NCBI GenBank assembly: GCA_963422465.1
Contig: OY730173.1
Coordinates: 1,674,001 to 1,738,000, forward strand
Reading direction: 5' to 3'
DNA: 64,000 bases
Source: Lichina pygmaea
Taxonomy: Eukaryota; Ascomycota; Lichinomycetes; Lichinales; Lichinaceae
Every line of letters begins with the position of its first letter. Positions within the stretch are counted from its first letter, which is position 1. Positions 23,530-35,533 of the stretch are shown here, in pieces. A program made the translations under genes and the position numbers. Below the pieces are notes generated by a model. It saw only the letters and a list, made by a program, of their open reading frames with translations. It did no database searches and was not told the origin of the DNA.

Positions 23530-26500
23530 CTGAAAGCAGCCCGATCGTGACCCCCGTGAGGCTTGCCGCCGTTTTCTGACTGTCGGATGGGGGCCGTTGC
23601 AGATCCTACTGGTGCCGACGACAGAGTTCCTCCTTACGTCTTGGGATCGCGACTCCAATGCCCGCTACTCGGATCTTGTCGGCTCGGACGAGTTCTTGGG
23701 CAGCCATGTGCTGCGGATACCGGCAAACGCGACGGCCGAGGCCGCCGCCGCCGCCGCAAAGGGTGCAGGGACCACGAGGGATGGCAGGGGCAAGGCGAAG
23801 CAGCTCAACACCGTGAACGGGAGGACCGTGATCGTCAAGGAGTCCTTTGTTTACAGCAATAAAGGTGCGGCTCTTCCTGGGGACGTCCCAGGCGTCGTAG
23901 CTCGCCGGCTAATGCCCCAGCTCTTCCCAGGTTTCAAGAGTCTGGCGCAGGCGCAGCTACTTAACGACGTGCTCTGGTACCCGGATCAGTTGGATGCCCA
24001 GCAGTGGCTGATCTACTTCATCTCGAGGCCGTTGATAGGCGTGGCCGAATCGTACTCGACCACCTTGGAGGCCTTCGCGGATGCGTCGCATCTGCACACG
24101 CTGCATGCGTCGCAAGAGCCGACTCGCAGCCCGTCCGAGTCGACCGAGCCCAGGAAGGACATACGGACGTTCAACGAGCTCCTCAACTCTTTTCCCATGA
24201 TCGCGAGGCAGATGGAGCCCGGTCTGCAGCGCCTGTTCAAGGAGTTTGCAAAGGCTTTTGAGAGACCGCCCCCGTCGCGCCCGTCCCAGCCTGATGCCGA
24301 TGAGCACGTACAAGCTGCCGGATCCACTCCTGTCGCAGCAGCTGACGGCTCCGTCGGGTCCGATGACGCACGGACGGCCCAGAGATCGTCACCGGTCGTG
24401 ACGGAAGAAGACGAGCAGGCTTCGTTGAGGCAGGGCATGGAGAGCCTCGTCACCGGGGCCATCGAGCTCTTCCAGCTGGTCGATAAACAGCAGCTGTCCC
24501 TCCTTGGCACGAGCACGACCGTGACGGGGCCTGCCGTGGAGAAGCTGATTGAGCGGTACATGCTGGAGCAGGTTCATCGCTCCATCCTGTTTCCGAGAAT
24601 CTGTGCGCTCAACCGTCCGGAGGATCAGGATCTCGAAGCCAAAGTGCGGCGGATGGAGAACGTTGACGTCTCACAGGTGGGGATCGCGATACCTGGTGGG
24701 ATGGAAGGCAAGCGCGAAATACTCCTTCGCCTCGACCGAAGCGTCGAGGAGTTCCGGAAGCTGGGCGTCGCCGGGAGTCCGCACGAGATGGTCGAGGTCC
24801 TTCTGGCGACAGAGAAGTCTCTCGCCGCCGCACCGCTCGGAGACGAAGCCAGCTCGAAGAAGGACGACGACGGCGGCGGGGGGGCCGTCGACGAGTCCGA
24901 GAAGCCCTTCTCGGGCCTGGCGATGAACGCGGACACCCTGGTGTCCCTTCTGCTGGTGGTGGTCATTCGCGCTCAGGTGCGGTATCTGCGGGCGCAACTC
25001 GCCTACATGCACGAGTTCATCTTCATCGACGACGTCGAAGCCGGCGAGACGGGCTACGCGCTCAGCACACTCGAAGCGGTTCTGTCGTACCTCTCACGGG
25101 CGTCGGGTGGGCTCCGCACCGCCAGCCGGAAGAACAAGAGACTGTGGGAAGCGGCTCGACATGGCCGCGTGCGGGAGATCAAGTCCATCCTCGCGCCTAG
25201 CGACGGCGAGGACGAGGATGACAGCGAGGACCCGGAGCCAGGTCAGGGGGATGCGGTCGGGATTCGCAACGACATGCGTTACGGCGCCTCTGCGTCAAAT
25301 CCAAACGGATTGATCCTCGCCAATGGGGCCGTCAAGGAGGCTTCTGCACCGGTCCACACCCCGACGGGATCGACCTTGGGTCACGTCTTCCCGTTCTTCG
25401 GCGTCGACCAGGCGAGCACGGCTCAGGCGACGCGCAGCAAGCGCGTCTCCGTCGACATTCGCAGCATGTCGAGCTCGTCGGGGCGGTCGTTCCGTTCGCG
25501 AAGCGTCACGCTCGACTCGCGGACCAGCGGCATCGAAGGCGACACATCCGTCGAGCGGCTCGCGCAGACGCAGGATCAAGCTGGGGATTCGGTCTTGATG
25601 ATGGGGATCGAGAACCGACAGGCCGAGGCGCTGCGGTTCCTTCTCGGGCTGCAGCAGTTTTATCCCTTGGACGTGGTGCTGAAGGACTGCAACAACGACG
25701 GCACGACTCTTCTCAGCGCCGCTGTGCAAACGGGCGACGCCCACACGATCGATGTTCTCCTCGACTTCGTCATGCGCGCCGCAGACGACGGCACCATCGC
25801 CGCGTATTTCGCCCGTCAGGATGCTCGGGGACGGACGATGGCACACTATCTGTTCAACACGCACCACCTGATCAAGAGGATCGGGCCGCTGCTGCCGTGG
25901 CGGGCGAGGGACAGAAACGGGCAGACGCCTCTGTTCGCGCTGTGCCGCTCCTACGATCATGCGAGCTACCACGAGATGGTGTTCAGCGCCCTCGTGGCGG
26001 CCGAGGAGGCCCAGGGGGACGGTCTGGCGCTGCACCTCGACGACCACGTCGACGGCAAAGGCAACACGCTCCTGCACGTCGTCAATGACTCCCAGCTGGT
26101 CCGGCACCTGCTGCAGGAATGCGACTCGGACGTCAACGCGACCAACGACAAGCGCTTCACGCCGTTGATGGTCGCGAGCAAGTACGGTCGCATCGACCTC
26201 GTCAACGTCTTCCTCGGCGATGCGAGGGTCGACCTCTTCGCCAAGGAGCTGCGGGGCCTGACGGCGATCGAGCTGGCCAAGGACGACGACGTGCGCAACC
26301 GTATCGACGACCTCATCCTCCTGTCGATGCCGCCCGACGCCGAGGGCCGCATCGTCGCGGTGGTGCGGTCGTACTTCGTCGAGGACGCGACGGTGCGGCT
26401 CGTGGTCAAGTCGGCCGTGCCGTCGACCAAGAGCATGGTCACCATCACGACGTCGCGGCGTTCGCTGTCGGACTTTGAGAACCTGGCCCGGTGTCTGTCG

Positions 26501-27466
26501 ACGGAGCACCCGGCGTCGTGGCTGCCGTCCGTGTCCGGGTTCCGGTCGCCGTTCCAGATCCCGTCGCGGCCGTCGCGGGCGGTGCTGCGAGACATACAGC
26601 TGCGGCTCGACAACTTTCTGCGCATCCTGCTAGCGCACTCGACCTTTGCGACGCACGAGATGCTCTGGGAGTTCTTCCTCGTGCCCGAGATGCTCCCGGA
26701 GATGATGGTGGAGCGGAGCCGGGCCAAGGCGGCGGTGCGGGCCGAGAGGGTCCGCGACGAGTACGCGCCCGTGCCCGTCGCGGACGTGTACGACGTCGAC
26801 CTCTTCGCCCAGCACGCCAAGAACGAGGTGCGGCGGGTCAAGGAGGCCAACGGCGCGGTCGTGCGCAGCGCCAACAAGCTCCGCTGTGCCGGGGCCGACG
26901 TCGCGGACGCGCAGCGGCTCTGCGCGCAGGCGTTCGCGGGCCTCGGCGTCGTCGACGGCGCGCACGCGACCGCGATGGCGCAGGCGGCGGCGACGTCGGC
27001 GCCAAGCGACAGCGCGCCGCACGTGCTCTTCCAGCAGGACATGCGGTGCATAGCGACGACGATCGCGGCGATGCAGACGAGCCTGTCGCAGCCGCGCACG
27101 ACGATCGAGGCGATGACGCGCGCGTCGGCGGCGATGGAGCGGCACCTGTCGACGCTGCGTCGGTCGGACCGCTGGGCCGTGCCGCTCGGTCTGGGTCTGC
27201 TCGACGGGGCCCGGTCCAAGCTGCAGCACGAGGCCTCGCGCAAGGTCGACGCCGCCACGGCCCAGGTCGCCGGCCTCGGCGCCGAACTGCGCTACGGCCA
27301 GCAGACCGTCGCCGCCGAACTCGCCGCCTGGCACGACCTCCACGCCACGATCGTCTCGCGCGCCCTGCGCTCCCTCGCCCAGCGCATGCTCGTCGCCGAG
27401 AGGGCGCGCCTCGACGGTCTGAAGAGGGCGGTCAGGAAGGTCGTCGACTTGGACGCCCGAGGCTGA
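23397..27466 (+). CDS. VPS9-ankyrin-PX-(BAR-like) protein, Vrl1/VARP-like Rab5-family GEF
   Basis: Predicted endosomal Rab5-type exchange factor resembling yeast Vrl1, the VPS9 subunit of the VINE sorting-nexin complex. Exons 23397..23474 and 23603..27466 give 1,313 residues. Exon 1 encodes MQPLNPFLRAFFRSGLPSQC and joins in frame to ILLVPTTEFLLTSWDRD. The VPS9 region spans roughly residues 305-535, with NADTLVSLLLVVVIRAQV and HEFIFIDDVEAGETGYALST carrying the conserved D and Y. Ankyrin repeats lie at about 720-930 (KGNTLLHVVND, RFTPLMVASKYGRIDLVNVF). A PX-like domain is at about 940-1060, followed by a long helical C-terminal region (about 1085-1305) compatible with an AH/BAR-like fold. The intron carries a (GA)n tract at 23481-23526. 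The domain order is the main evidence; orthology to Vrl1 is inference. Confidence 0.88.
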
Positions 27467-28185
27467 TGTGGACGCTCGAAGTCGACCTCCAGATTTGATA
27501 TGGGGATATCTGAGCACTGGATCGGGCTTGACCGGGGAGGGGCCGTCGCCGGCGAGCGGCGGAGGAGGGCAGGGGAGAGGGGAGTGTCGCGTGAGGGAAA
27601 TGGGGGGGGGGGGGGGGGGTTTGTAATGCTCGCTGCATGATATCGAAGAAGCCTCTTCTATTCTTTCTCTGCCTTTCGTGCCCTTGTCCCTGTCCTCTGT
27701 CCTGTGTTTTTCTCTCTCATCCTCTCTCCCCTCTCTTGGTCTTTCTAATCCCCCCCAACTCTCTTCTCTATCTCCCCTCACTTTTTTCTTTCCTCTCTCT
27801 TCTCTTCACACTCATCCTGTCATGCATATTTCTCGTCACTCCTCTTTGGTCATCATCCACATCCTCTCTCCCTAGAGCTTTCTCGGCTTTCTCTCATTCT
27901 CTCTTTCTCTTGAAACTCATCTTGTCATGCATACTTCCCCCCCTCTTTGGTCATCATCCACATCCTCTCTCCCTAGAGCTTTCGGCTTTCTCTCCCCCCC
28001 CCCCCCCCCCCCCCCCCCTCTCTCTCTCTCTTTTGTGCACACACACATCTTTATCAGAGGTGCTGGTATACAGGTAATATACCTCACAAGACTGCTGCTA
28101 CATGGACAGGAAGAGTCTCTCTCTCTCTGAAACACTCTTATCAGAGATGTTACTGTACAGGTAATATACCTCACAAGACTGCTAC
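27467..28185. repeat. Low-complexity boundary region with G and C homopolymers
   Basis: It holds a G-run at 27601-27620, a long TC-rich tract, and a run of about 33 C at 27986-28018. CATCCTCTCTCCCTAGAGCT is duplicated at about 27858 and 27961. A roughly 45-bp unit containing GGTAATATACCTCACAAGAC occurs twice, near 28070 and 28160. This stretch marks the change from gene-rich to repeat-rich DNA. No gene was recognised. Confidence 0.75.
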
Positions 28186-28409
28186 TGTCACGAGCGACCG
28201 AGCCACCCCACGTCACCTGACCGCACTTAGTCAGCTGCTTAGCTTAGCAGCTCTACTTAGCAGCTTCTCGCTGAGGATTCTAATCCTCAGCGATCAATAA
28301 ATCTACACATCCACTGCAGGCGCTCTAGGCCCTGCCCCGACTCAGTCCCAGTGTCCCTAGTAGTGCCTCCTAGGGCCCACAGGACTGCCTCTTCTCTCTC
28401 CCTGTCACA
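28186..28409 (+). mobile_element. Probable solo LTR, 224 bp
   Basis: It begins TGTCACGAGC and ends CCTGTCACA. CTAC is present on both sides (28182-28185 and 28410-28413), consistent with a 4-5 bp target duplication. It has AATAAA at about 28294. It looks like an old LTR-retroelement fossil without internal sequence. The ends resemble those of the LTR family at 51515-52053. Confidence 0.6.
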
Positions 28410-28922
28410 CTACTACGCTAAAACCCTAGAGAGGGCTCTGCTGCCTCCGACCCGACTTCGACCAGGCACCACCAGGCCTCCGCCCTTTCACAATATTGAT
28501 CGCTCTACCCCAGGAAGGGAGGCAGTCCGGCAGGAGAGAAAGGAGAAAAGAGAACTATCACCCCAATTGTGATTCTGATTAAGATGTACTAGGCTAACAA
28601 AACCCTACTACAAGTTCTCAGAGACAAAGCCACCGCAAAGGTGTAAAGAAGCTGCCTTACCAAAAGGTCTTCCACAGGAGTCACCACGATGGCTCACCCA
28701 AAAGCCGCCACAAAGGCGCACCGAAGCCACTGCAACAGCGCACCAAAACTGCGCCGAGCGCCCACCAAGAATCTGCTGCAGAGACTGCAATCTCGGCAGA
28801 TACGCTAGGCTGAATACGTACCGAATACGTACCGAATACAAGCCGGCGGAAATGAACACCAGCAAACTGCGCACTGTACGCTGCAGGCGCGCAGGTGCTG
28901 GAAAGAAGCTGTGCTGCCGCAG
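28410..28922. other. Unassigned repeat-flank sequence
   Basis: There is no coding signal. The part from 28620 has irregular repetition of AAGCCGCCACAAAGGCGC-like strings and may be an older, more worn extension of the tandem array to its right. Confidence 0.4.
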
Positions 28923-29767
28923 GCGTGATTTCCTAGAGCTAGAGTGTCTTCTATCAGAGCACCTAGTCCTTCCCAGCACTGATTGGCACGCAGATACTAT
29001 TCAGGAATCGCTCTCGCAGTGCTACAAAGCCAAGGCGTGATCTCCTGGAGCTAGAGTGTCTTCTATCAGAGCACCTAGTTCTTTTCGGCACCTATTGGTG
29101 TGCAGATACTGTTCAGGAATCGCTCTTGCAGCTCTACAAGGCCGAAGCGTGATCTTCTAGGGCTAGAGTGTTTCCTATCAGAGCACCTAGTTCTTCTTGG
29201 CACCTATTGGTATGCAGGTACTTTTTCAGAGCTTGCTCTCGTGCTCTACAAGGCCGAGGCACACAAGCTTCTGTACTAGGCACCTCTTCAAGATGTCTAG
29301 CTTTTCCTGGTGTCTCTGGTGTTCAGGAACCAGCTAGCACACCCCTGCAAGAGTGCCTAGTCTGCTCACACACTGCTGGCACACAGGTTGTCCAAAGAAG
29401 TCACTCTTGCTGCCCCACAGAGCTGAGGTATGTGATCTCCCAGGCTAGCGTGCCTTCTACTAGGAAGACCTAGCCTGACCCCACACCACAGGTGTGCTGA
29501 TCTTGGAGAGAAGTCATGCCACTACAGGTGCAACTCTCTGCAACTGAGATCTCTCCAAGGAAGCCCAGTCTGGATTGTGTGCTGTGGACCTATAAGTGTT
29601 GTGATAGAGCTGCTCTCACTGCTCTACAGAGCTGAGGCACATGAGCTTCTAGGTTAGCACACCTTCTATTAGAAAAAACTAGCCCAACCCTGTACTGCCA
29701 GCATGCTAATACCACAGAACTTGGGTATCTCCAAGAAGTACTCAGTCTGGCTGCAAAGTCTCTTGGT
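28923..29767. repeat. Decaying 112-bp tandem repeat array
   Basis: Units starting GCGTGAT begin at 28923, 29035 and 29147, an exact 112-bp period. They share CTAGAGTGTCTTCTATCAGA, GCACCTAGT and CAGGAATCGCTCT-like blocks and end in CTACAAGGCCGAG. A fourth unit starts at 29259. From there the copies become strongly diverged, but unit-like GCTGAGG...TTCTA...CTAGC blocks are still traceable to about 29700. The Gypsy element has inserted at the right edge. No open frame is conserved between units, so the repeat appears non-coding. Confidence 0.8.
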
Positions 29768-30252
29768 TGTTGCGGTCCGTACCGTGCCGTCCTAACCGAG
29801 TATAGGATTAAGGGCGAGATGCGGAAGGCGGGTTGGTTCTCGCAGGAGAGGAGTGTCAAGGAGCGCGAAGGGGTTTGGTGGAACGTGGTGGTGGTGACAC
29901 CTGATCAATGGCTTCGTACAAAAGGATTGTATTGAAGTAGATCTAGTTGTCTGGATCACAACATGAGTTGAAGACGATCGTTCCATAAGGGAACTATCGC
30001 CGGACTATATAGTGCTCAGTCCGTGAGCTCAGTGAGCTCTGCTCACTTTGCTCACTGTTCATGCATGCTGCGGCGAGCTGGGCGAGCTCTGCTCACTTTG
30101 CTCACGCATATGCATGCTGCGGCGAGCAACCCCTGGTCGGTCTCGCCGGTCACGTGACTGCTTCCCGTGTTATGCGGCCTGGTACTTCCGTCCAGTATCC
30201 TGTCTGCTGCTTTCTGTGAGTATAAAGACTGTGTTCCTCCTGGGTCGTAACA
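29768..30252 (-). repeat. 3' LTR of the Gypsy element
   Basis: 485 bp, TGTTGCGG to CGTAACA as read on the plus strand. It contains GCTCACTTTGCTCAC direct repeats, one unit fewer than the partner LTR. TTGGT lies immediately to its left. Confidence 0.92.
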
Positions 30253-30279
30253 CTATCCTCCTCTCCATCTTTCATCGTC

Positions 30280-30552
30280 TTGATGAAACTTGGTCATGTC
30301 TCCAAAGTCACGTGCGAGCCCTACGACTTTTGTGTTCTCCGTGGTCGTCCGTGCTTCCAGATGCCGGGGGAAGACGATAAGTTGAAATGTGCTGCGTGCA
30401 CTCAGCGCGGGAGGTCTTGTGTCTCTGTGTCCTGGGAATCTCTGAACATATCCCGGGACAACCTTCGTGAGGATGTGGCTGCGGAAGAGGCAACGCGCGA
30501 CGCACTCTTCGAACAACTTGCCGTGGTGCAAGTTCGTCTGTCTCAGAAGTGA
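30280..30552 (+). CDS. Antisense Cys-rich ORF inside the Gypsy element
   Basis: A 90-residue plus-strand frame, opposite in direction to the retroelement genes, lying between the 3' LTR and the chromodomain. It has a cysteine cluster (CVLRGRPC, then CAACTQRGRSC followed by VSWESL) and a helical, charged end (LREDVAAEEATRDALFEQLA). From memory, similar short Cys-rich proteins are frequent in ascomycete gene catalogues near Gypsy elements. I read it as an accessory or antisense ORF of the element, function unknown and possibly a zinc-binding protein. It may be only part of the original frame. Confidence 0.5.
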   Translation: MMKLGHVSKVTCEPYDFCVLRGRPCFQMPGEDDKLKCAACTQRGRSCVSVSWESLNISRDNLREDVAAEEATRDALFEQLAVVQVRLSQK

Positions 30553-33500
30553 AAGGTGTTGGAAGGCGCCAAGGTCCGTGCGAGGCAGAAGCTTCAGTGT
30601 CTGGTGAAAGAGATGGAGTCGGATGGCGAGGATTTGACTTGATCAGTCATTGACACGTCCTTCCTGCAGGCCGAGCTGTTCAGTCCTGCTCCTGCCGAAA
30701 CTGTCGCAGAAGAAGCTGGCAGTTCGCGAGGTTCTTGAGTGGTTCCCAGGTATTCTCCAAGTCTGGGTATCCTTTCCACTTGACAAGGTATTGCTGACCT
30801 TTCCTAGCCAGGATCTGTTCGACTTCGAACTCTTGTTCTTCTTCAGGTTGATAATGAAATGTTTCCTGCAAGGGTGTGCTCTGGTCGGCTGGTTCAATCA
30901 TCAATATATGAAAGTTTGGATAGACTCTGGCATCCCTTGGTAGTCGTATCTTGACGTTGACTGGTCCTGTTTTCTCTTCGACCGAAAATAGTCCGACCTT
31001 GATATTGTCAAGTTTCTTCGTCTTTGGCTTTTTTGTTTTCCAATTTTTTGTGAGGAGGTAGACTTTATCCCCCTTCTTTAGCTGAGGTGCCATTTTTGAT
31101 TTTTTGTCTATTTGACGCTGCATTTTTTTTGAGGTCTCTTGAAGGTAGTGCCTCATCATCGTGTGTGTTTGTCGTAGGAGCTTGTTATGTTGGAGTGCTT
31201 TCTCCGTGTTTGGTGAAGCTCTGCTTGGCATTCTGATGTTCGCATCTTGTCCAAAATTGGCAAAGAATGGCGATTCCTTTGTTAAGTCTGATCTGTGCTG
31301 GTTGATTGCCAGCTGTGCCACCGGTAATAACTGTACCTAATTACTGTGGGTCTGGTTGATGTAATGCCGCAAATAAGTCTCCAGGACTTGGTTTGCTCAC
31401 TCTGTCTGGCTGTCAGTTCGTGGGTGATAGGCCGTAGACATTTTGGGTTTTGTTCCCATGGCTGCACTGATTGTCTTCCAGTAGTTGGATGTGAAGAGTT
31501 TGTCTCTGTCAGTAATGATCATGATTGGAACTCTGTGGTCTCTGACCAATCTGTCCAGTAAGAGGTGTCCCAACTGTTCTGCTGTGTGGGTCTCCTTGAA
31601 TAGTACCACTATTAGGTATTTTGTGAATCTGTCCACTATCACCATAATCAAGTCGTAGGTGATTCCTGTGACTGGGTCTTTGGACTTGGGTAGCTTGGTG
31701 ATGAAGTCCATTGACACATCTTCCCACAGGCCTCTCGGTATTGTGTTCGGGTGTTCTTCTCCATATGGCTTGTGTCTTCCATGCTTGTTTTTCTGGCATA
31801 GTAGACATTTGTTGATGTAGCTTGTAATGTGTTGTCAGAGATTGATGACATTGTTCCCTGCCTGTTGGATCAGGTCTGTGGTTTTGGTGATTCCTGGGTG
31901 ACTATGTGCTGGGTTATCGTGGTAGTTCCTTATTAATTCTTCAGTGTCTTCTGCCGTGAGCTTGTTGATCTGTGGTTGAGGTACCAGGTTTCCTCGCTGG
32001 TCCTGCTGTAAGATTGTTCCTTGGCGTTCATCATCTTCCATGTGGTCTTTTCGTCAGCTTAGTGCGTCTGCTCTCCCATTGTCCTGTCCGGGGGTGTACA
32101 AGATCTTGAACTTGTGTTGCCCTAGGAGTTCAGCCCATCTGACTTGTTGTCTGTTCAGCTTCTTGGTTGTCGTGAACATTGTCAGATTCTTGTGGTCTGT
32201 GAGAATGGTGAGTTCGGAACTGCTTTCCGTGTACACTCTCCAGTGTTCGAGTGCGTTGACGACTGCCAGTAGCTCTTTGTTGTGGATATCATAGTTCTGT
32301 TCTGCTTGTGTCATTTTTCGTGAGTAGTAGGCAACTGGGTGCCACTTGTCGTCTGCCTGTTGGTATAAACATACTCCCACTGCCTGATCTGAAGTGTCTG
32401 TCTTGATTTGTGTCAGTTGGCCTGTCTTGAAGTTGAGGAGAACTGGTTCCTTGGCGCAAGTGTCCTTGAGCTGCTGGAATACTTTTTATTGTCTCTCCGT
32501 CCACCAGTACTCTATATCCTTCTTCGTGAGTTCTGTCAGTGGTGTTGCCATCTGTGAGTAGTTCTTGATAAACTGTCGGTTGAAGTTGGCAAATCCTAGG
32601 AAGGCTTGTACTTCCTTAACTGATGTCGGTGTTGGCTATTGTTGAATCACTTTGATTTTCTCAGGGTCAATCTTGATCTCTTCAATTCCTATGATGTATC
32701 TGAGGAATTCAACTTCCAGTTTGTTGAACTCGCATTTCTTTGGGTTGAACTTGAGCCCTACCTTTTGTAGGCATCGTAGAACATCCTTCACATGTTTGGT
32801 ATATTCCTGTTGCGTGTTCGAGTAGACAAGAATGTTGTCCAAGTAGGCGATAGCTGTTTGGTCCAGGTGTGCTCTGATGATGTTGTTGATCAATGCTTGA
32901 CATGTTGCTGGTGTGTTTGTGAGTCTGAATGGCATAACCAGATACTTGTAGTGTCCGTATCAGGTTCTGAAGGCTGTCTTCCATTCTTCTCCTTTTTTCA
33001 TGCGTATCAGGTTGTATACTCCTTTCAAGTCCAGCTTGGTGAAGATTGTAGCTTGGCTGATCCTGTCTTGCAGTTTGTTCACATTTGGCAACAGATATCA
33101 GTTTTTGATAGTAATGTTGTTGAGTTTCCTGTAATCCACACAAAGTCGAAGACTTCTGTCTTTCTTTAGTGCAAATAGTATCGGGTATCCTGCTGGCGAT
33201 TGAGATTCTCGAATGAAACCCTTTTTCATGTTTTCCTCCAGGTACTCGCGAAGTACTTGGAGCTCTTTCTCTGATAACTGGTAAATTGGTCCAAATCCTG
33301 GCTCTGTCCCTGGTTGCAACTTGATCTTATGATCCCAAGGTTGGTGCTTAGGCAACACTGCTGTTGTTGTCTCTTCCTGAAAGAGGTTATCATACCCAGG
33401 TCAGTACTCTTCAGAGATCTCCAGAGGGTTAACAACTTCCTCTCTTCATCTCTGACTGTTTGGCCACCTGGTTCTGGGGTGTGCCTGTCAAGGCAGACCT

Positions 33501-35533
33501 CTTCTCTTGAGAGTTGTCCTTTCTGTTGGTGAGGTTCCACTGAGGACTCCTTCCCTCATCTGTCCACGCCTTCTGCGGCTGGTAACAGGTCCGAGCTGTA
33601 TTGTTAGTGCAGTTCCTAAACATAAGTACTCCTGTCCTCCAGTTAACAACTGGGTTGTGCTTCTTTAGCCAAGGCATCCCCAAATAGATATCCTGAGTGG
33701 CCAACTTGATGATATCAAGGTGGATCCTTTCAGCATGGTGTCTGGTAACTATTTCCATTGGCTGCGTCTCATGGCAGACTAGCTCTGTCTGTCCATTTGC
33801 CATCGTGAGCTGATAGGGCTACTGCTTGCGTCTTCTTCCAGTGCCGAGGGTGTTGTAAAGTTGTCTTGAAATGTAGTTTCCACTGGCTCTAGAGTCAACA
33901 AGTGCGTATGTCCGTACTGGCGTGTTGGTGTGTAGTGACACAGGTAATCGCAGGTGCTTTGTGTTGCTAGGGGTCATGTTGTTGAGCTCCTGATGTCACC
34001 CCTTGACAAGGGAGTTCAGTCTTTTCCTGATTGAAGTGTTTTTCCACTGACTGGGCAATGGATCCAGCCATTCCCATCAGTTCTGAGGAATCTGTTCATG
34101 AATTTGTCTTGCTGATACTTGTCACATCTAGGCTTGAGGCAGTACTGCCAATTGTTGATGTAGCAGTTGTGGTTGTTGCCTTGCTGTAGGAACATGAGGT
34201 GTTCATGCCAATCATGTGTGTGCCCGGGGAATGCGGTGTGTTGGTGTTTGTCCCAGAGATAGATCTCACACGCATCCTTCTTGCAATTGACCCAATGTTC
34301 GTGGCAGGTGGCGTGGTAGGGTGAATATCCTCCGTACCTTCGTAGTTGTTCGTGGTAGGTGTAGTAGTGCTTTGTGCAAAACCTCCACTGTAGTTCGCTG
34401 TGCTGTAGGTTTTGTGAGTCTATGCTGTAAGCATAGCTTCCTTGTGGTATTTCTTCTTTGATAGACGTGGGTTTGTCTCAGTCCCCATCAGAGGTGGTTA
34501 AGGGCTCCTGTCCCTTGTCCTGACCTGTCTGTTCTGGTAGGTCCTTGCCTTCTGATGTTGCCAGTTGGTGGACTACTTCTAATGTCTGATCGTAGTTGTC
34601 CTATTGTTCGAGGGATAGCTGAGCCTCTCCTGGTGGGTCCTCTAGCTTGATGATATTCCAGTCTCCGTCAAGTGTATTAAGTTGCTGTCAGTGCACCTTG
34701 TTCTTTGAACAATAGTCTTTCGCCATGTGGCCTAGCTTACCACAGGTATAGCACTTCAGTGCTTTCCTTTTTTTGTTGTTCCTTCCCTTCGTGAACCTTC
34801 CCTTGTGGTGGACTGCATCCAGTTCCATGGGTGCATAGCCATATGGGTCATGTGGCGGTGCCTTGTTAGGCAGCTTGTAGTGGTTGCTCACATGCCATGC
34901 GGGGTGGCTGTATCCTCTGTTGTAGTGTTTCTCCATCGCTCGCTTGAATAGTTTGTCATCAATATCGATTACTTGTGCGATGAGCTTGTCCAGTGTGTCG
35001 ACCACTTGTCTGTCAAAGGTGATTTCATCCTTCATGTTTTCCTTGAGTCCATGTCGGTACATGACCATCAGGGCGTCGTCATCCTAATCAGTCAGTACTG
35101 AGTATTGTTTGAACTGCATGGTGTACTCTGCGGCTGAGCGTTGTTGTTTGATGTGCTGGATCATTCGTATAGCCACTTTGTCTTTGTTAGATAGTCCAAG
35201 GATCTTTTTGATCTTGTCCTTAAATCACGTCTATTTCGTCATCCATTCTGTTATGCTGTCGTGGTCTCTGTTTCCTGAGAGATGTTTGTTGACGTAGAGC
35301 TTGATCTATCGATAAGCATTGCCTCTCATGTAAGTGGTTGCAAAGAGGGGCCACTTTTCCTTAGGCAGCTTCGTCTCTGGTTGGAATTGAAAGTAGACTT
35401 GGAGTTGCATGAGCCAGTCATCAACCTTGTTTCTTTCACTGTAGAACAGGTCTGGCTTGGCGACGCTAATCTTTCCATCTGGGAATCCAGGGTTGGTTGC
35501 TCCTGAGGTACTCATCCTTGAGGGTCTTCAAAG

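Noticed and set aside
27986-28018. Possible telomere-like or CRISPR-like repeat
   Set aside because: It is a plain C homopolymer in TC-rich DNA. No spacer-repeat pattern or TTAGGG units are present, and no prokaryotic system is expected in this genome.
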